Below, piece by piece: positions 27,092 through 36,125 of a stretch of 64,000 nt of DNA. Position 1 is the first letter of the stretch. Every line of letters starts with the position of its first letter. The notes under the pieces were generated by a model. That model did no database searches. It was not told the origin of the DNA and saw only the letters and a program-made list of their open reading frames with translations. The translations under genes were made by a program, and so were the position numbers. Origin of the DNA: CAZHFW01 sp964531675 (lineage in GTDB: Bacteria; Planctomycetota; Phycisphaerae; Phycisphaerales; UBA1924); NCBI GenBank assembly GCA_964531675.1, contig CAZHFW010000009.1:52342-116341 (forward strand), read 5' to 3'.

Positions 27092-28407
27092 AGATCGGCA
27101 TCATCGGCGCGGGTGTTTCGGGACTGACGTGTGCGCACGTTCTGAGTCGTCATCACGATGTGGAAGTCCTCGAGGCGGGCGACTGGATCGGGGGCCACAC
27201 GCACACCGTCGACGTGAAAGTCGATGGCGTCGAACTTGCGGTCGATACCGGCTTCATCGTCTTCAACGAGCGGAACTATCCCAACTTCTGTGCGCTGCTG
27301 GAACAGCTCGGCGTCGCCAGTCGCGCGACCGAGATGACGTTCAGTGTCTCGTGCGAGCGGACCGGACTGGAGTGGGGCGGGCGCGACCTCAACGCGGTCT
27401 TCGCCCAGCGCCGCAATCTGCTCAATCCGGGCTTCATCCGGATGCTGTACGAGGTCACCCGCTTCGGCGACGAGGCGGTCGCCGCGATGCGCACCGGGCG
27501 TTACCGCACGCTCGGTCAGCTTCTCCGCGGTGAGGGCTACTCGGCGCGCTTCGTCGAGGACTATCTGGTCCCCATGGGCGCGGCGATCTGGTCGAGCTCG
27601 CGGGAGTTCATGGAGGACTTCCCCGTCGAGTTCTTCGTCAAGTTCTTCGACAACCACGGCATGCTCAGGCTCGGGGAACGCCCCCAGTGGCGCACCGTCG
27701 TCGGAGGCTCCCGCTCGTACGTCGAGAAGCTGGTCGCTCCGATCCGCTCCCGCGTCCACGCATCGACGCCGGTCCGCATTGTCCGCCGTCACGCGGACAG
27801 CGTCGAGGTGATTCTGGCCAGCGGCGAAGTCCGCACTTTCGATCAGATTGTCTTTGCGACCCATTCGGACACGACCCTGAAGCTCCTGTCGGATGCGAGT
27901 GAGGAAGAGCAGCGGATTCTGGGCGCGATCGGCTACCAGCCCAACGATGTCGTGCTGCACACCGACCGCTCGCTTCTTCCGAAGTCGCCCCGAGCCTGGT
28001 CCGCGTGGAACTACCACAAGGATGAGCGCTCGTTGTCCGACCCCGAAGGCGGCTCGAGCGTGGGTGTGACCTATTCGATGAACATCTTGCAGGGCCTCCC
28101 GGTGCGCACGCCGGTGTGCGTCACGCTCAACCGCACCGATCGCATCGATCCAAGGACCATTCTGGGGCGTTGGACGTACGACCATCCCCGCTTCACGCTC
28201 GGAGCGGTCCGTGCGCAGCAGGAGTATCACCGCATCGGAGGCCTCCGCCGGACGCACTTCTGCGGCGCGTACTGGTTCAATGGCTTCCATGAAGACGGCG
28301 TGCGCAGCGCCCTGCGCGTCTGCACCGCCTTTGGCCTCTCGCTGACCGACGCCGGCCGATCCCGACCTGTGTGGAGGGCGTCCGAACCTCAGGTGGTGGG
28401 GGTGTGA
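27088..28407 (+). CDS. FAD/NAD(P)-binding oxidoreductase, amine-oxidase/desaturase-like
   Basis: 439 residues from the ATG at 27088 (overlap ATGA with the desaturase). The dinucleotide-binding motif GIIGAGVSGL stands at the N-terminus, followed by EAGDWIGGHTHTVDV. Features such as AVDTGFIVFNERNYPNF and a C-terminal FCGAYWFNGFHEDGVRSAL are characteristic of a family found repeatedly beside DUF1365 and CFA synthase genes in other bacteria. Flavin-dependent oxidation or reduction of an acyl chain is the likely chemistry. In the known ECF-sigma/ChrR singlet-oxygen regulons similar gene sets are linked to modified fatty acids, but I cannot confirm the same product here. Stop and next start share TGATG. 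Confidence 0.85.
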
Positions 28408-29249
28408 TGCTGCACTCGGGCATCTATGAGGGCGTGGTCAGGCACCGGCGATCGGACTCGGTTCAACACGAGTTCCGGATGCCGTTGTTCATGATGTACC
28501 TCGATCTGGATGAGATCGGGCGCGTCTTCACGGGAAGCCTGTCATGGTCGGCGACCCGGCCCGCGCTGGCGAGATTCCGGCGCGACGATTTCCTCGCCGA
28601 TGCGCAAGGCGACCGTCATGGCGACCTGAAGGAAGCGGTCCGCTCTCGCGTTCGCGAAGCCCTGGGAAGAACGCCCTCGGGCCCGATCAGGCTGCTCACG
28701 CATCTGCGTTATGTGGGCTACAGCTTCAATCCCGTGAGCTTCTATTACTGCTTTGACCAGGACGGACGCGTTGACGCGATCGTCGCCGAGATCACCAATG
28801 TCCCCTGGCGTGAGCGGCACGCCTACGTGCTCGATGCGGCCTCCATCGCGCCCGGGAAGGCGATGCGGTTCTCGTTCGACAAGGAGTTTCACGTCTCCCC
28901 GCTCATGCCCATGGAGATGCGCTACCACTGGGCGTTCAACGCGCCAAGCGAGCAGCCCGGCGGGAAGATCGGGATCCACATGGCCCTGGACCGTCAAGGC
29001 AAGCAGGCCTTCGACGCGACGCTCGCCCTGACCCGTCGCGAGATTACGCCCGCCGCGCTTCGCAGCATCCTCTGGCGCTATCCCGCGATGACGCTCGGCG
29101 TCATCGCCCGAATCCACTGGGAGGCCTGGCGCACCTATCGCAAGGGCGCTCCCTTCAACCCCAACCCCGAAACGCTCAGGCGTCGTCGCGCCCGGGCTGA
29201 GGGCCAACCCCTCGCCCCACGGCACGACACCACCGGAGTTCCCGCATGA
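28407..29249 (+). CDS. DUF1365 family protein
   Basis: 280 residues from the ATG at 28407; a GTG three bases earlier would give nearly the same protein. The DUF1365 signature is present: GIYEGVVRHRR at the start, then PIRLLTHLRYVGYSFNPVSFYYCFD in the middle, and KEFHVSPLMPMEMRYHW. DUF1365 proteins accompany CFA synthases and the FAD oxidoreductase in many genomes; their biochemical activity is not established. Here the gene lies between the FAD oxidoreductase (1-nt overlap) and a CFA synthase (4-nt overlap), so it is almost certainly part of the same pathway. A lipid-binding or tailoring role is inference. Confidence 0.88.
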   Translation: MLHSGIYEGVVRHRRSDSVQHEFRMPLFMMYLDLDEIGRVFTGSLSWSATRPALARFRRDDFLADAQGDRHGDLKEAVRSRVREALGRTPSGPIRLLTHLRYVGYSFNPVSFYYCFDQDGRVDAIVAEITNVPWRERHAYVLDAASIAPGKAMRFSFDKEFHVSPLMPMEMRYHWAFNAPSEQPGGKIGIHMALDRQGKQAFDATLALTRREITPAALRSILWRYPAMTLGVIARIHWEAWRTYRKGAPFNPNPETLRRRRARAEGQPLAPRHDTTGVPA

Positions 29250-30565
29250 CGACCGCCCGTTCCGACATCGCCTCGATCGCCGGCACGCTCCGTGGGGGCT
29301 TGCCCGCGTCCTCCGCGGCCCGCATCGGTCTGCTCGAACGCGTCGGTCGCGGCGTCGCGGAGCGTGCGCTGGCCCGCCTGACGTTCGGTTCGATCGAACT
29401 GATCACGCCGACACAGACCCGGCGCTTCGGCGTCGAGCATGGCCCGCAGGTCCGGATGCACATCCACGACAACGCCGCATTCTCGTCGATCGCCTTCCGC
29501 GGCGCGATGGGCGCCGCCGAGGCCTATATCGAAGGACTCTGGACGACCGACGATCTTCCGGGACTCATCGAGATCCTGACGACCAACTACGCGTCCCTGC
29601 GTTCGATTGACCGGGCCCTGTCCTGGGTGCTGGCGCCGATGGAGAGGCTCCGCTACTTCCTCCAGCGCAACACCCGCGATGGTTCCAAGCGGAACATCGT
29701 CGCGCACTACGACCTGAGCGACGACTTCTTCAAGCTCTTCCTCGATCCCACGATGACCTACTCCAGCGCGATCTTCGAGCCCGGCGTGACGAGCCTCGAA
29801 GAGGCCCAGATCGAGAAGATCGATCGCGCCTGCCGGATGCTTGATCTGAAGCCCACGGATCACATGGTCGAGATCGGCACAGGCTGGGGCGCCATGGCGA
29901 TGCACGCCGCCTCCAAGTACGGCTGTCGCGTGACCACGACCACGATCTCCGAGAATCAGCACGCCGAGGCGGTGAGCCGCATCGCGGCCGCCGGACTCTC
30001 CGATCGCATCACCGTCCTGAAAGCCGACTACCGCGACCTCGCCCGGGATCATGCTGGGAAGTTCGACAAGCTCGTCTCGATCGAGATGATCGAGGCGGTT
30101 GGGCACGAGTTCCACGACGGCTATTTCGAGGCTGTCTCGAAGCTTCTCAAGCCCGACGGCGCCGCCTTGATCCAGGCGATCGTCATCCGCGATCAGTTCT
30201 ACGCCGCAGCCCACAAGCGGGTGGACTTCCTGAAGCGCTACATCTTTCCCGGAAGCTGCCTCCTTGGCGTCGAGCGCATGCTCGGATGCGTGAGGCGTCG
30301 CACGGATCTGTCGGTGCGGAACATCGAGGACATCGGCCTGCACTATTGCCGGACTCTCGCGATGTGGCGTCAGGCGTACCTGGCGTCGCTCGATCAGGTG
30401 CGTGCCATGGGCTTTGACGAGCGGTTCATCCGCATGTGGGACTACTACCTCGCGTATTGCGAAGGCGTGTTCCGCACCGGGCATTGCTCGGACGTGCAGA
30501 TGCTCCTGAGCAAGCCCCGGGCAAAGCTCGCGTCCATCGCGCCGGGCCGGAAGGGCGCATGCTGA
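29246..30565 (+). CDS. cfa: Cyclopropane-fatty-acyl-phospholipid synthase-type methyltransferase
   Basis: 439 residues. It has the N-terminal domain of CFA synthases (RMHIHDNAAFSSIAFRGAMG, GLWTTDD) and the SAM-binding core MVEIGTGWGAMAMHAA with the TTTTISENQHAEA stretch, and the SIEMIEAVGHEFHDGYF motif. The standard reaction adds a methylene from SAM across a cis double bond of a phospholipid acyl chain. The DLSDDFFKLFLDPTMTYSSA stretch is typical as well. The start ATGA overlaps DUF1365, and the stop overlaps the next gene by seven bases. It is the more canonical of two such proteins in this operon. Confidence 0.9.
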   Translation: MTTARSDIASIAGTLRGGLPASSAARIGLLERVGRGVAERALARLTFGSIELITPTQTRRFGVEHGPQVRMHIHDNAAFSSIAFRGAMGAAEAYIEGLWTTDDLPGLIEILTTNYASLRSIDRALSWVLAPMERLRYFLQRNTRDGSKRNIVAHYDLSDDFFKLFLDPTMTYSSAIFEPGVTSLEEAQIEKIDRACRMLDLKPTDHMVEIGTGWGAMAMHAASKYGCRVTTTTISENQHAEAVSRIAAAGLSDRITVLKADYRDLARDHAGKFDKLVSIEMIEAVGHEFHDGYFEAVSKLLKPDGAALIQAIVIRDQFYAAAHKRVDFLKRYIFPGSCLLGVERMLGCVRRRTDLSVRNIEDIGLHYCRTLAMWRQAYLASLDQVRAMGFDERFIRMWDYYLAYCEGVFRTGHCSDVQMLLSKPRAKLASIAPGRKGAC

Positions 30566-31401
30566 GTTTCGGGCAACAGCTCGCGCTGGTCGTGATCTGC
30601 GCTTCGGCGCTGATGGTTGTGCTGTGGTTCATCCAGCGCCGCACGCGGGACGCTGGGGTCGTGGACGCGGGCTGGGCCGCAGGTCTGGCGCTGAGTGCGG
30701 TGTTCGCGGGGATCACCGGCACAGGATCATCGTCGGTCCGGATCCTGATCGCCTGCATGGGTGGCATCTGGGGGCTCAGGCTCGCCTGGCACGTCCTGAC
30801 CGATCGTGTGCTCAAGGGCGAAGAGGACGGCCGTTACGCGATGTGGAGGCAGAAGCTCGGCCCGCGCGTGAATCGCGTCTTCTTCTGGTTCTTCCAGGCC
30901 CAGGCGTTCTTCGTCGCCTTCCTTTGCGTGCCGTTCCTGCTGGCTTCAAACTCGACCGGCGTTCCGGCCGCTCTCGGCGGACTCTCCGTGCTCCATCTGG
31001 CAGGGCTTGCGATCTTCGTGCTTGCCAAGCTCGGTGAGTCGATCGCGGATGAGCAGCTCAAGGCCTTCAAATCCAGGCCCGAGTCCAAGGGGCGCACCTG
31101 CCGCAGCGGGCTTTGGCGCTATTCCCGCCATCCGAACTACTTCTGCGAATGGCTCATCTGGGTGAGCTTCGCGCTGGTCGCGACCGGTTCGCTCGACGCG
31201 GGCTGGCGCTGGGCCGCGTGGCTCTCACCCGCGTTCATGCTCTTCCTGATCCTGAAAGTCACCGGAATCCCGCCGACCGAGGCCAGAGCGCTGGCTTCCC
31301 GAGGCGAGGACTATCGCCGGTATCAGCGCGAGACCAGCGCCTTCTTTCCCTGGTTTCCGCGACATGCCCCCGACACCATCCTGAAAGGCACCGCATCATG
31401 A
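30559..31401 (+). CDS. DUF1295 / steroid-5-alpha-reductase-like membrane protein
   Basis: 280 residues from the ATG at 30559 (7-nt overlap with the CFA synthase). About six hydrophobic helices and the C-terminal signature GLWRYSRHPNYFCEWLIWVSFALVA belong to the DUF1295/ISPH-like reductase and isoprenylcysteine methyltransferase superfamily. Such proteins reduce or methylate lipid substrates using NADPH or SAM; which applies here is not decided. Its presence between two CFA-type methyltransferases suggests reduction of an unsaturated or methylated acyl intermediate. The stop overlaps the next ATG (ATGA). Confidence 0.85.
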   Translation: MLSFGQQLALVVICASALMVVLWFIQRRTRDAGVVDAGWAAGLALSAVFAGITGTGSSSVRILIACMGGIWGLRLAWHVLTDRVLKGEEDGRYAMWRQKLGPRVNRVFFWFFQAQAFFVAFLCVPFLLASNSTGVPAALGGLSVLHLAGLAIFVLAKLGESIADEQLKAFKSRPESKGRTCRSGLWRYSRHPNYFCEWLIWVSFALVATGSLDAGWRWAAWLSPAFMLFLILKVTGIPPTEARALASRGEDYRRYQRETSAFFPWFPRHAPDTILKGTAS

Positions 31402-32525
31402 GCGCCCTCAACGCGCAGGCTTCCTCTCCGGTCATCACGGGCAGCGTCACGTCGCCCACCAACCCACTCGGACGCGTGGAGGCGCAGGCCGCCCTGCCTC
31501 GCATGTGGTACGAGGGGGTCCTCGACCGCGGGCTCATCCCCGATCCGCTCATCAGGTTCGGCATCCGCCGTCGTCTGACGCGCATCGCAAGCCAGCTCGC
31601 CTCGGGAGGCGTGGAAGCCCAGCAGAGCAGGCTCAGTGCGTTCGTTGAGGAGCTCCGCCAGGCCCCGGTCGCGATCCATCAGGCCGAGGCCAATCAGCAG
31701 CACTACGAGCTTCCCGCGGAGTTCTTCACGCTCTGCCTCGGCGCCCGCCGGAAGTACAGCGGGTGCCTCTGGGCGCCGGGCGTACGCGACCTCAACGAGG
31801 CCGAGGAGGCGATGCTCGATCTGTACGTCCAGCGCGCCGGCGTTCAAGACGGCATGCGCATCCTCGACCTGGGTTGCGGCTGGGGCTCCCTGAGCTTCTA
31901 CCTGGCCCAGCGGTTCCCGCGTGCACAAATCCTTGCGGTGAGCAACTCCCGCTTCCAACGCGAGTTCTTCGAACGCGAGATCGCGCGGCTGGGCATCTCC
32001 AATCTGCGCTGCATCACCCGAGACGCCTCCACGCTCCAGCTCGACGAGACCTTCGACCGCATCATGTCGGTGGAAATGTTCGAGCACATGAAGAACTACC
32101 AGGACCTGCTCGGGCGGCTCTCACGGATGCTCACCGAGGATGGCAAGCTCTTCGTCCACATCTTCACGCACGCCCGCTTCGCGTACCACTTCGATGCCGC
32201 CAGCGACTGGATCGGGAAGTACTTCTTCACCGGTGGCACCATGCCCTCGCATGATCTGCTCCTGCACTTCCAGGACGATCTGAAGCTCGTCAGCCGCTGG
32301 GCGGTCAATGGGCAGCACTACGAGCGCACCGCCAACGCCTGGCTCGACAACATGGACCGGCGGGAGGAACAGGTCCGCCGCGTGCTCCGCGAGAACTACG
32401 CGCAGGACGCTGACGCGTGGTTCAACCGTTGGCGCGTCTTCTTCATGGCCTGTGCCGAGTTCTGGGGCCTGCGCGAAGGCAACGAGTGGATCGTCTCGCA
32501 TTACCTGTTCGCCAAGCAATCCTGA
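31398..32525 (+). CDS. Second CFA-synthase-like SAM-dependent methyltransferase
   Basis: 375 residues. The SAM motif ILDLGCGWGSLSFYLA and the following AVSNSRFQREFFEREI, IMSVEMFEHMKNYQDL and FTGGTMPSHDLL identify it as a class I methyltransferase of the CFA/coclaurine-N-methyltransferase group. It lacks the long N-terminal domain of canonical CFA synthase and resembles the shorter paralogues annotated as cyclopropane synthase-like. With the first CFA synthase it makes two methyltransferases in the same operon, so successive or alternative methylations of one acyl chain are possible. It is the last gene of the overlapping set; a 119-nt gap follows. Confidence 0.85.
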   Translation: MSALNAQASSPVITGSVTSPTNPLGRVEAQAALPRMWYEGVLDRGLIPDPLIRFGIRRRLTRIASQLASGGVEAQQSRLSAFVEELRQAPVAIHQAEANQQHYELPAEFFTLCLGARRKYSGCLWAPGVRDLNEAEEAMLDLYVQRAGVQDGMRILDLGCGWGSLSFYLAQRFPRAQILAVSNSRFQREFFEREIARLGISNLRCITRDASTLQLDETFDRIMSVEMFEHMKNYQDLLGRLSRMLTEDGKLFVHIFTHARFAYHFDAASDWIGKYFFTGGTMPSHDLLLHFQDDLKLVSRWAVNGQHYERTANAWLDNMDRREEQVRRVLRENYAQDADAWFNRWRVFFMACAEFWGLREGNEWIVSHYLFAKQS

Positions 32526-32644
32526 TCCAGACGAGATTGAGTCCGTGTCTCATGTAAGCCAAGAGACCGGATTGGCTGCAATTGGATCCGCGTGAACGCG
32601 AAAGATTCCCTTGGGCGATCTCGTACGCCTGAGAGGAGCTATCG

Positions 32645-33178
32645 ATGTTCACGCTGCCCTCGTTGCCGGCTTGGAACGCGATCCACCCGATCGTGGTGCA
32701 CTTCCCGATCGCGCTGATTGTCATCACGCCGGCGCTGGTTCTGCTGGCCCTGGTGTTCCGTCCGCACGCCCGGGGTCTCTTGCTCGGGGCGCTGGTGACC
32801 GCTGCGGGCGGAGCGCTGGGCGCGATCGTTGCCGCAGCCTCCGGCGAGGCATCTGCCGAGGCGGTGTCGATGACCGCCGCAGCGAAGGCGGTCCTCGAGG
32901 AGCACGAGGAACTCGGCGAGACCGTTCGCACCTTGGCGTGCATCCTGTTCGGAGCGGTGGGGGTGCTCAACGCGATCGCGTGGAAGGTCGGCTCCGGCAG
33001 CCGGGCGATCCTCAACGTCGCGGGCGTGCTGGTCATCGCGGGGTCCTTGCCTGTCCTGCTCGTCCTGTTCAACGCAGGACACCAGGGCGGCCGCCTCGTC
33101 CACGAGTTCGGCGTGCACGCGCCGCTGGCTGCGGGCCCGATTCCGGCCAAGAGCGAGCACCATCGGGAAGACGACTGA
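32645..33178 (+). CDS. DUF2231 membrane protein
   Basis: 177 residues with about four hydrophobic helices. NAIHPIVVHFPIALIVITPAL is the DUF2231 signature (His-Pro-x-x-VHFPIAL), and a second His (LVHEFG) occurs near the C-terminus. DUF2231 proteins may bind heme or take part in redox processes in the membrane, but no function is proven. A good ribosome-binding site (GAGAGGAGCTATCG) precedes the ATG. It has its own 119-nt upstream gap, so it is probably transcribed separately from the lipid operon. Confidence 0.8.
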   Translation: MFTLPSLPAWNAIHPIVVHFPIALIVITPALVLLALVFRPHARGLLLGALVTAAGGALGAIVAAASGEASAEAVSMTAAAKAVLEEHEELGETVRTLACILFGAVGVLNAIAWKVGSGSRAILNVAGVLVIAGSLPVLLVLFNAGHQGGRLVHEFGVHAPLAAGPIPAKSEHHREDD

Positions 33179-33227
33179 GGGTTCAGCGTCGTCCCCCGCA
33201 TGCCCTTACCATGAGCCCCACCAGCCC

Positions 33228-34562
33228 ATGGGGACCGACGCACGCCAATCCGATCCGACGCTCGCGCCAGGGTCGCCCCGCGTTCACGTGCGTCCGCCCT
33301 CGGATCTCGACGATGCGGGCCAGGCGATCTTTCAGGCGGGCGTGCAGGCTGCGCCCCTGTTCATCGGGCTGGTTTCCCGTGCGATTGAGGCCGCTCGAGA
33401 GACGGGCGCGGACCGCGTCTGGTACTTCACGCGTGAGGGGTCATTCTTCCAGGCGGTCCACGACGCGTGGTGCCAAGCAACCGGCGTTCGAAAGCCCTCG
33501 GACCTCCTGGAGGTCAGCCGCCTCTCGACCTTCGCCGCGTCGATGAACTCGGTCGCGATTGAGGAACTCCGCCGCGTGTGGAGCCTCTTCTCGACCCAGT
33601 CACTCGGGGCGATGCTCGCAACGCTGGGCTGTCCGGCTGAGCCGTTCAGGCCGATCTTCGCCCGTCTCGGGCTTGATCCCGCGTTCCCGATCCACGAGCC
33701 CTGGAACGATGCTCGCGTCCAAAGGCTCTTCACCGATGCGGAGTTTCTCCGCAAGCTCGACGACCATCGAAGCTCCTGCCGCCAGGGAGTGCTCGGCTAT
33801 CTCAAGCAGCGTGGGATCCGCGATGACGGCAAGCCTCGCGTCATCGTCGACATCGGCTGGCGTGGCACGATCCAGGACAATCTCGCCAGGCTCCTACCTT
33901 CCACGCCGATCCACGGCGTGTACCTCGCGATGCACATCGTCCTGAACCAGCAGCCCGCAAACGTGACGAAGATCGCCTACGCCGCAGACGTCGCGACCGA
34001 GTACGACCGCTGCGCGAGGCTCTTGCAGTACGTCCAGCCTCTGGAAATGGTCTGCAACAGCGCCGAAGGCAGCGTGCGGGGTTACGCACGAGCAGGCTTG
34101 CTCCGCCGCTGGACAGCGCTGCGCGAGCCCGACGAAGCCGACCGCGCGATCCATCGCGCGGTCGCCAGCCAATTCCAGCGCGGCACGCTGGCCGCGGTGC
34201 CATCCTGGCGCGATCGTGCGCCGAGCGCAGGATGGACCAGCGCCGCCCTGAAGCCTCACGCGTTCGCGGCTTTGCAAAGGCTGATCGCCGATCCGCCCAT
34301 GGCCCTCGCCCGCGCGTTCTTCACGCTCAGGCACCACGAGACATTCGGGCTGGGAGCCACAATCGAAATGTCCGACAAGCTCGGCCCGCCCGGCCCGATC
34401 CCCACCCCAGCCACCGATGCGGAACGTCTCGAACTGGAAGCCAGAGCCGACCGCTCAAACTGGCCCTGCGCGTTCTACCGCATCCATGGGCTGGAATCCG
34501 AACGCGCCTGGTTCGCACGTGAGAAGCTCCGCATCAACCCGTCGGATGTTGCGGAGCGGTAA
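33228..34562 (+). CDS. COG5610-like protein (HAD-associated, polysaccharide-cluster type), function unknown
   Basis: 444 residues. Two stretches are recognisable: RVWYFTREGSFF near residue 67, and VIVDIGWRGTIQDNLARLLP near residue 207. The same pair occurs in large HAD-superfamily proteins of surface-polysaccharide clusters (COG5610). The HAD nucleophile loop itself (DxDxT-like) is not visible, so I call only the associated region. No signal peptide is apparent. It stands 49 nt after the DUF2231 gene but without obvious glycan genes beside it. It might recognise or move a glycan substrate; that is a guess. Confidence 0.45.
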   Translation: MGTDARQSDPTLAPGSPRVHVRPPSDLDDAGQAIFQAGVQAAPLFIGLVSRAIEAARETGADRVWYFTREGSFFQAVHDAWCQATGVRKPSDLLEVSRLSTFAASMNSVAIEELRRVWSLFSTQSLGAMLATLGCPAEPFRPIFARLGLDPAFPIHEPWNDARVQRLFTDAEFLRKLDDHRSSCRQGVLGYLKQRGIRDDGKPRVIVDIGWRGTIQDNLARLLPSTPIHGVYLAMHIVLNQQPANVTKIAYAADVATEYDRCARLLQYVQPLEMVCNSAEGSVRGYARAGLLRRWTALREPDEADRAIHRAVASQFQRGTLAAVPSWRDRAPSAGWTSAALKPHAFAALQRLIADPPMALARAFFTLRHHETFGLGATIEMSDKLGPPGPIPTPATDAERLELEARADRSNWPCAFYRIHGLESERAWFAREKLRINPSDVAER

Positions 34563-34661
34563 TCAAGCCATCGTGCCGCGCGACCATCCGATACCCCTCA
34601 CTCGGCGTCAGTCTCCGGGACCTCGGATGACCCGATGCCTCCCCAGCACCATCGCTCCATG

Positions 34662-34687
34662 AAAAAACCGCCGGTATGACCGGCGGT
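34662..34687 (-). terminator. Rho-independent terminator of the tRNA-Gly gene
   Basis: Perfect 9-bp stem ACCGCCGGT/ACCGGCGGT with a three-base loop, followed on the minus strand by TTTTTT. It begins six bases beyond the 3' end of tRNA-Gly. Confidence 0.93.
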
Positions 34688-34692
34688 CTCAA

Positions 34693-34764
34693 AGCGGGCG
34701 ACGCGACTCGAACGCGCAACATTCAGCTTGGAAGGCTGACACTCTACCATTGAGTTACGCCCGC
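34693..34764 (-). tRNA. tRNA-Gly (anticodon TCC)
   Basis: Reading the minus strand: 7-bp acceptor GCGGGCG/CGCCCGC, D-arm ACTC-AATGGTA-GAGT, anticodon stem TCAGC/GCTGA with loop CTTCCAA, T-arm with TTCGAGT, discriminator T. The CCA end is not encoded. 72 nt. Confidence 0.97.
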
Positions 34765-34871
34765 GACGGCGTCATCGTAGACCGTTCCCCCGCCCCGCTC
34801 CAGCATCCCGCAAGGCCCTTGTTTTGCAAGGGTGCGACGGTCCGGAGCGGGCTCGCGATCCGCCCGGCCTG

Positions 34872-36125
34872 CTATCGCTTGCTGTCGACCGCCTCCACCT
34901 TGGTCCCGTCGGGCAGGTCCCGAGAGAGGCTCAGGGCCACCTTCTCATCGCCCTTGAGCTCCGTCAGGACCTCGATCTCCGTGCCGAAGTCGCGTCCGGT
35001 GACGACGTTCACGAATCGCACCGTGGAGTCCGGTGCGACCACCGCGACGCGTGTTCCTTCCTTCCGCACGATCAACGCTTCCGACGGGATCATCACCGGC
35101 GCGTTGACGCGTTTGGTCTCGATCGTCACTTCCGCGAACATGCCCGGCGCCAGCACGCCCTCGGCGTTGTCCACCAGCACTTCGGTCAGCAGCGTGCGCG
35201 TCGTCGGGTCAAACGACGCCGACTTCCGCACCACGTGACCCTTGAAGCCCTTGGCCCCGAGCTCCTTCACGCGGATCTCCGCGGGCTGATCAACCTCGAG
35301 CCCGACCGCCGAGTTCTGGGGCACATCCACGAACACGCGGAGCTGATCCGTCCGAGTCAGCCTGAACAAGGGCTTGGTCGAGTCGATCTTGTCCGCGACC
35401 ACCAGCGCGCCGGCGTCATAGCTGCGCGAGCTGATCTTCCCGTCAAACGGAGCGGTAATTCGTGTGAACGCCTTGCGCTCGGCCAAGCGCTTGCCGTCGA
35501 CCTGCGCGTACGCGAGCTCAGCCTCCGCCGCCGCGACGTCGGCCTTGGTCGCTGCTCGCTTGAGCTGTGCTTCATCAAGCTGCTGCTGGGACACGGCGCG
35601 TGTGTCTCCGACCGACTTGAGCCGCTCAAGCGTGACATCCGCCAGGGCGAGCTGGCTCTGCTGCGCCTTGAGCCTGGCGTCGGCGACCGCGATGGCCGCC
35701 TTGTTGAGCTCGATCTCCTGATCCAGGACAGGCGTATCGATCTCCGCCAGAACCTGTCCGGACTTGACGTGGTCTCCGATGTCGGCGCTGATCTTGGCGA
35801 TGTACCCGCCTTCGCGCGGGAAGAGCGAAGCTTCCTGGATCGCCTCGATCCGGCCCGGAAGCGTGACCTTGAGTATCGCGGGCGCTCGCTTGACCTGCGC
35901 CACGCTGACACGAGGCGGCGCCGATGCCCGTGCGGCAGCATCCTCGATGAGCCTGGCCTTGGCCGCCTTCTGGGGAAGCACCCCGAAGACCAGCACCAGC
36001 CCAGCCAGCACCAGGGGCGTGATCAGGAACACCATTCCCGCCAGCAGCCTTGCGCCGCGTCCGGGCGGGCGGAACTTGAGCCTCTCCGCGTGCTCGCTCC
36101 CATGACCGTCTTGTGTGATGCTCAC
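34872..36125 (-). CDS. RND efflux periplasmic adaptor (membrane fusion protein)
   Basis: 417 residues. An N-terminal transmembrane anchor (LLAGMVFLITPLVLAGLVLVFG) is followed by the biotinyl-lipoyl-like half-motifs (GYIAKISADIGDHVKSGQVLAEIDTPVLDQEI), an α-helical hairpin and barrel-sandwich region ending in APFDGKISSRSYDAGALV, then a β-barrel and membrane-proximal domain. The pattern is that of HlyD/RND adaptors of efflux pumps. The GTG start overlaps the stop of the RND permease upstream (GTGA), so the two are coupled. No outer-membrane TolC gene is in the window, so the channel must be encoded elsewhere. The pump substrate cannot be read from sequence. Confidence 0.9.
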   Translation of the reverse strand: MSITQDGHGSEHAERLKFRPPGRGARLLAGMVFLITPLVLAGLVLVFGVLPQKAAKARLIEDAAARASAPPRVSVAQVKRAPAILKVTLPGRIEAIQEASLFPREGGYIAKISADIGDHVKSGQVLAEIDTPVLDQEIELNKAAIAVADARLKAQQSQLALADVTLERLKSVGDTRAVSQQQLDEAQLKRAATKADVAAAEAELAYAQVDGKRLAERKAFTRITAPFDGKISSRSYDAGALVVADKIDSTKPLFRLTRTDQLRVFVDVPQNSAVGLEVDQPAEIRVKELGAKGFKGHVVRKSASFDPTTRTLLTEVLVDNAEGVLAPGMFAEVTIETKRVNAPVMIPSEALIVRKEGTRVAVVAPDSTVRFVNVVTGRDFGTEIEVLTELKGDEKVALSLSRDLPDGTKVEAVDSKR

